Of a stretch of 64,000 nucleotides of DNA, positions 63,509-64,000 are shown piece by piece. Position 1 is the stretch's first letter. Each line of letters starts with the position of its first letter. Location: the NCBI RefSeq assembly GCF_013522705.1, contig NZ_JAAMRE010000001.1, positions 186,001 to 250,000 of the forward strand. The letters run 5' to 3'. Both the position numbers and the translations under genes were made by a program. This stretch comes from Pseudomonas lurida (GTDB lineage Bacteria > Pseudomonadota > Gammaproteobacteria > Pseudomonadales > Pseudomonadaceae). Under the pieces are notes generated by a model. That model was not told the origin of the DNA, did not search any database, and saw only the letters and a list, made by a program, of their open reading frames with translations.

Positions 63509-64000
63509 CTAGCCCGCCTCAAATAACGCCATGGCCTCGACATGCGCTGTCTGCGGAAACATGTCGAGGATCCCGGCACGTTTTAGCCGGTAGCCTTGCT
63601 TGACCAACTCAACCGTATCCCGCGCCAGCGTCGCCGGGTTACAGGACACATACACCAGACGCTTGGCCCCCAGGGTGGCGAGCTTGCGCACGACCTCCTG
63701 GGCACCGTCGCGAGGTGGGTCCAAGAGTACCGCAGAAAAGCCCTGTTTGGCCCATTCCGCGTCAGTCAAAGGCTGGGACAAATCGGCCTGAAAAAACCGC
63801 GCATTATGCAAATTGTTACTGACGGCATTGAGCGCCGCCCGGTCCACCATGGTCTGCACGCCTTCTACCGCCACCACTTCGCGCACTTGGCGCGCCAGTG
63901 GCAAGGCAAAGTTGCCCAGACCGCAAAACAGATCCAGCACCCGCTCGTCGGGTTGCGGTGCCAGCCACTCCAGCGCCTGGGCCACCATCGCGTCATTGAC
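63509..64000 (-). CDS. rlmD: 23S rRNA (uracil-1939-C5)-methyltransferase RlmD, 3' part
   Basis: The C-terminal SAM-dependent methyltransferase domain of RlmD; the 5' end runs off the window. Motifs: [15 protein letters not shown] (SAM binding), LLDPPRDGA and the catalytic Cys in [11 protein letters not shown], then the basic residue-rich end. The internal Met at 63988 is not the start, since the frame continues upstream (VNDA). It is upstream of relA on the same strand, 139 bases away, the usual order in gamma-proteobacteria. Confidence 0.92.
   Translation of the reverse strand, partial: VNDAMVAQALEWLAPQPDERVLDLFCGLGNFALPLARQVREVVAVEGVQTMVDRAALNAVSNNLHNARFFQADLSQPLTDAEWAKQGFSAVLLDPPRDGAQEVVRKLATLGAKRLVYVSCNPATLARDTVELVKQGYRLKRAGILDMFPQTAHVEAMALFEAG

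Noticed and set aside
1..64000. CRISPR array, prophage, integron or transposon
   Set aside because: No regularly spaced repeats, no integrase or transposase and no attachment-site duplication were seen. The only repeats are REP-family sequences.

Overview
The window is GC-rich chromosomal DNA from a Pseudomonas, most likely of the P. fluorescens group. Three things support this. Gene order matches Pseudomonas in several blocks: flgFGHIJKL-phhR/phhABC, plpD-MarR-recQ, cobO-cobB-bluB-cobD-cobC-cobQ-cobP-cobU-cobV followed by an MFS/MarR pair, hda-perM-purMN, and rlmD-relA-mazG. The long REP repeats (core GTGGGAGGGGGCTTGCCCCC) are typical of P. fluorescens. All proteins read as ordinary Pseudomonas homologues. 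No tRNA, rRNA, CRISPR array, transposase or integrase was seen.

Layout. 1-9.7 kb (minus strand): a FabH-like ketosynthase followed upstream by flagellar genes flgL, K, J, I, H, G, F, with a sigma-54-type promoter before flgF. 9.9-14.2 kb: phenylalanine catabolism, with phhR divergent from phhABC. 14.2-20.5 kb: LpxH-like phosphoesterase, AraC regulator, EamA exporter, a small membrane protein, a SelT/SelW-like redox protein, the patatin autotransporter plpD and a SlyA-like regulator. 20.6-29.5 kb: recQ, ygfB, ybaN, an SSS-domain hybrid kinase (MxtR/CrbS type), rmuC and a Sel1-like small protein. 29.5-31.7 kb: a gene-poor island with two small proteins, a phage-lysozyme-like orphan and about 900 bases of non-coding DNA with strong hairpins. 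31.8-35.5 kb: FadL-family porin, glutathione-peroxidase-like protein, a 40-residue membrane peptide, an MFS exporter and its MarR regulator with palindromic operators.

35.5-44.7 kb holds a ten-gene cobalamin operon (minus strand) whose genes are almost all linked by 1-13 base overlaps, led by an adenosylcobalamin riboswitch. It covers corrinoid adenosylation, a,c-diamide and later amidation, aminopropanol arm, lower-ligand synthesis (BluB) and nucleotide loop assembly. A degraded REP sequence forms the 3' end of cobB. 44.8-53.5 kb: sorbosone-dehydrogenase-like lipoprotein, two NlpC/P60 lipoproteins, hda, perM, a DUF2066 protein, purMN and a DUF3108 protein. 53.7-54.0 kb: a 62-residue protein behind a promoter carrying an exact SlyA box. 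54.3-59.7 kb: a compact Fur-controlled siderophore operon (one NIS synthetase, one MFS exporter, one TonB receptor). 59.7-64 kb: DUF2058 protein, mazG, relA and the 3' part of rlmD.

The most interesting points are the single-synthetase siderophore operon, the REP-derived C-terminus of CobB, the possible SlyA regulon linking two distant sites, the PhhR ATPase with degenerate AAA+ motifs, the structured non-coding leader at 30.2-30.65 kb, and the unlisted 40-residue gene coupled to the MFS exporter. Nothing here is clearly a wholly undescribed system.
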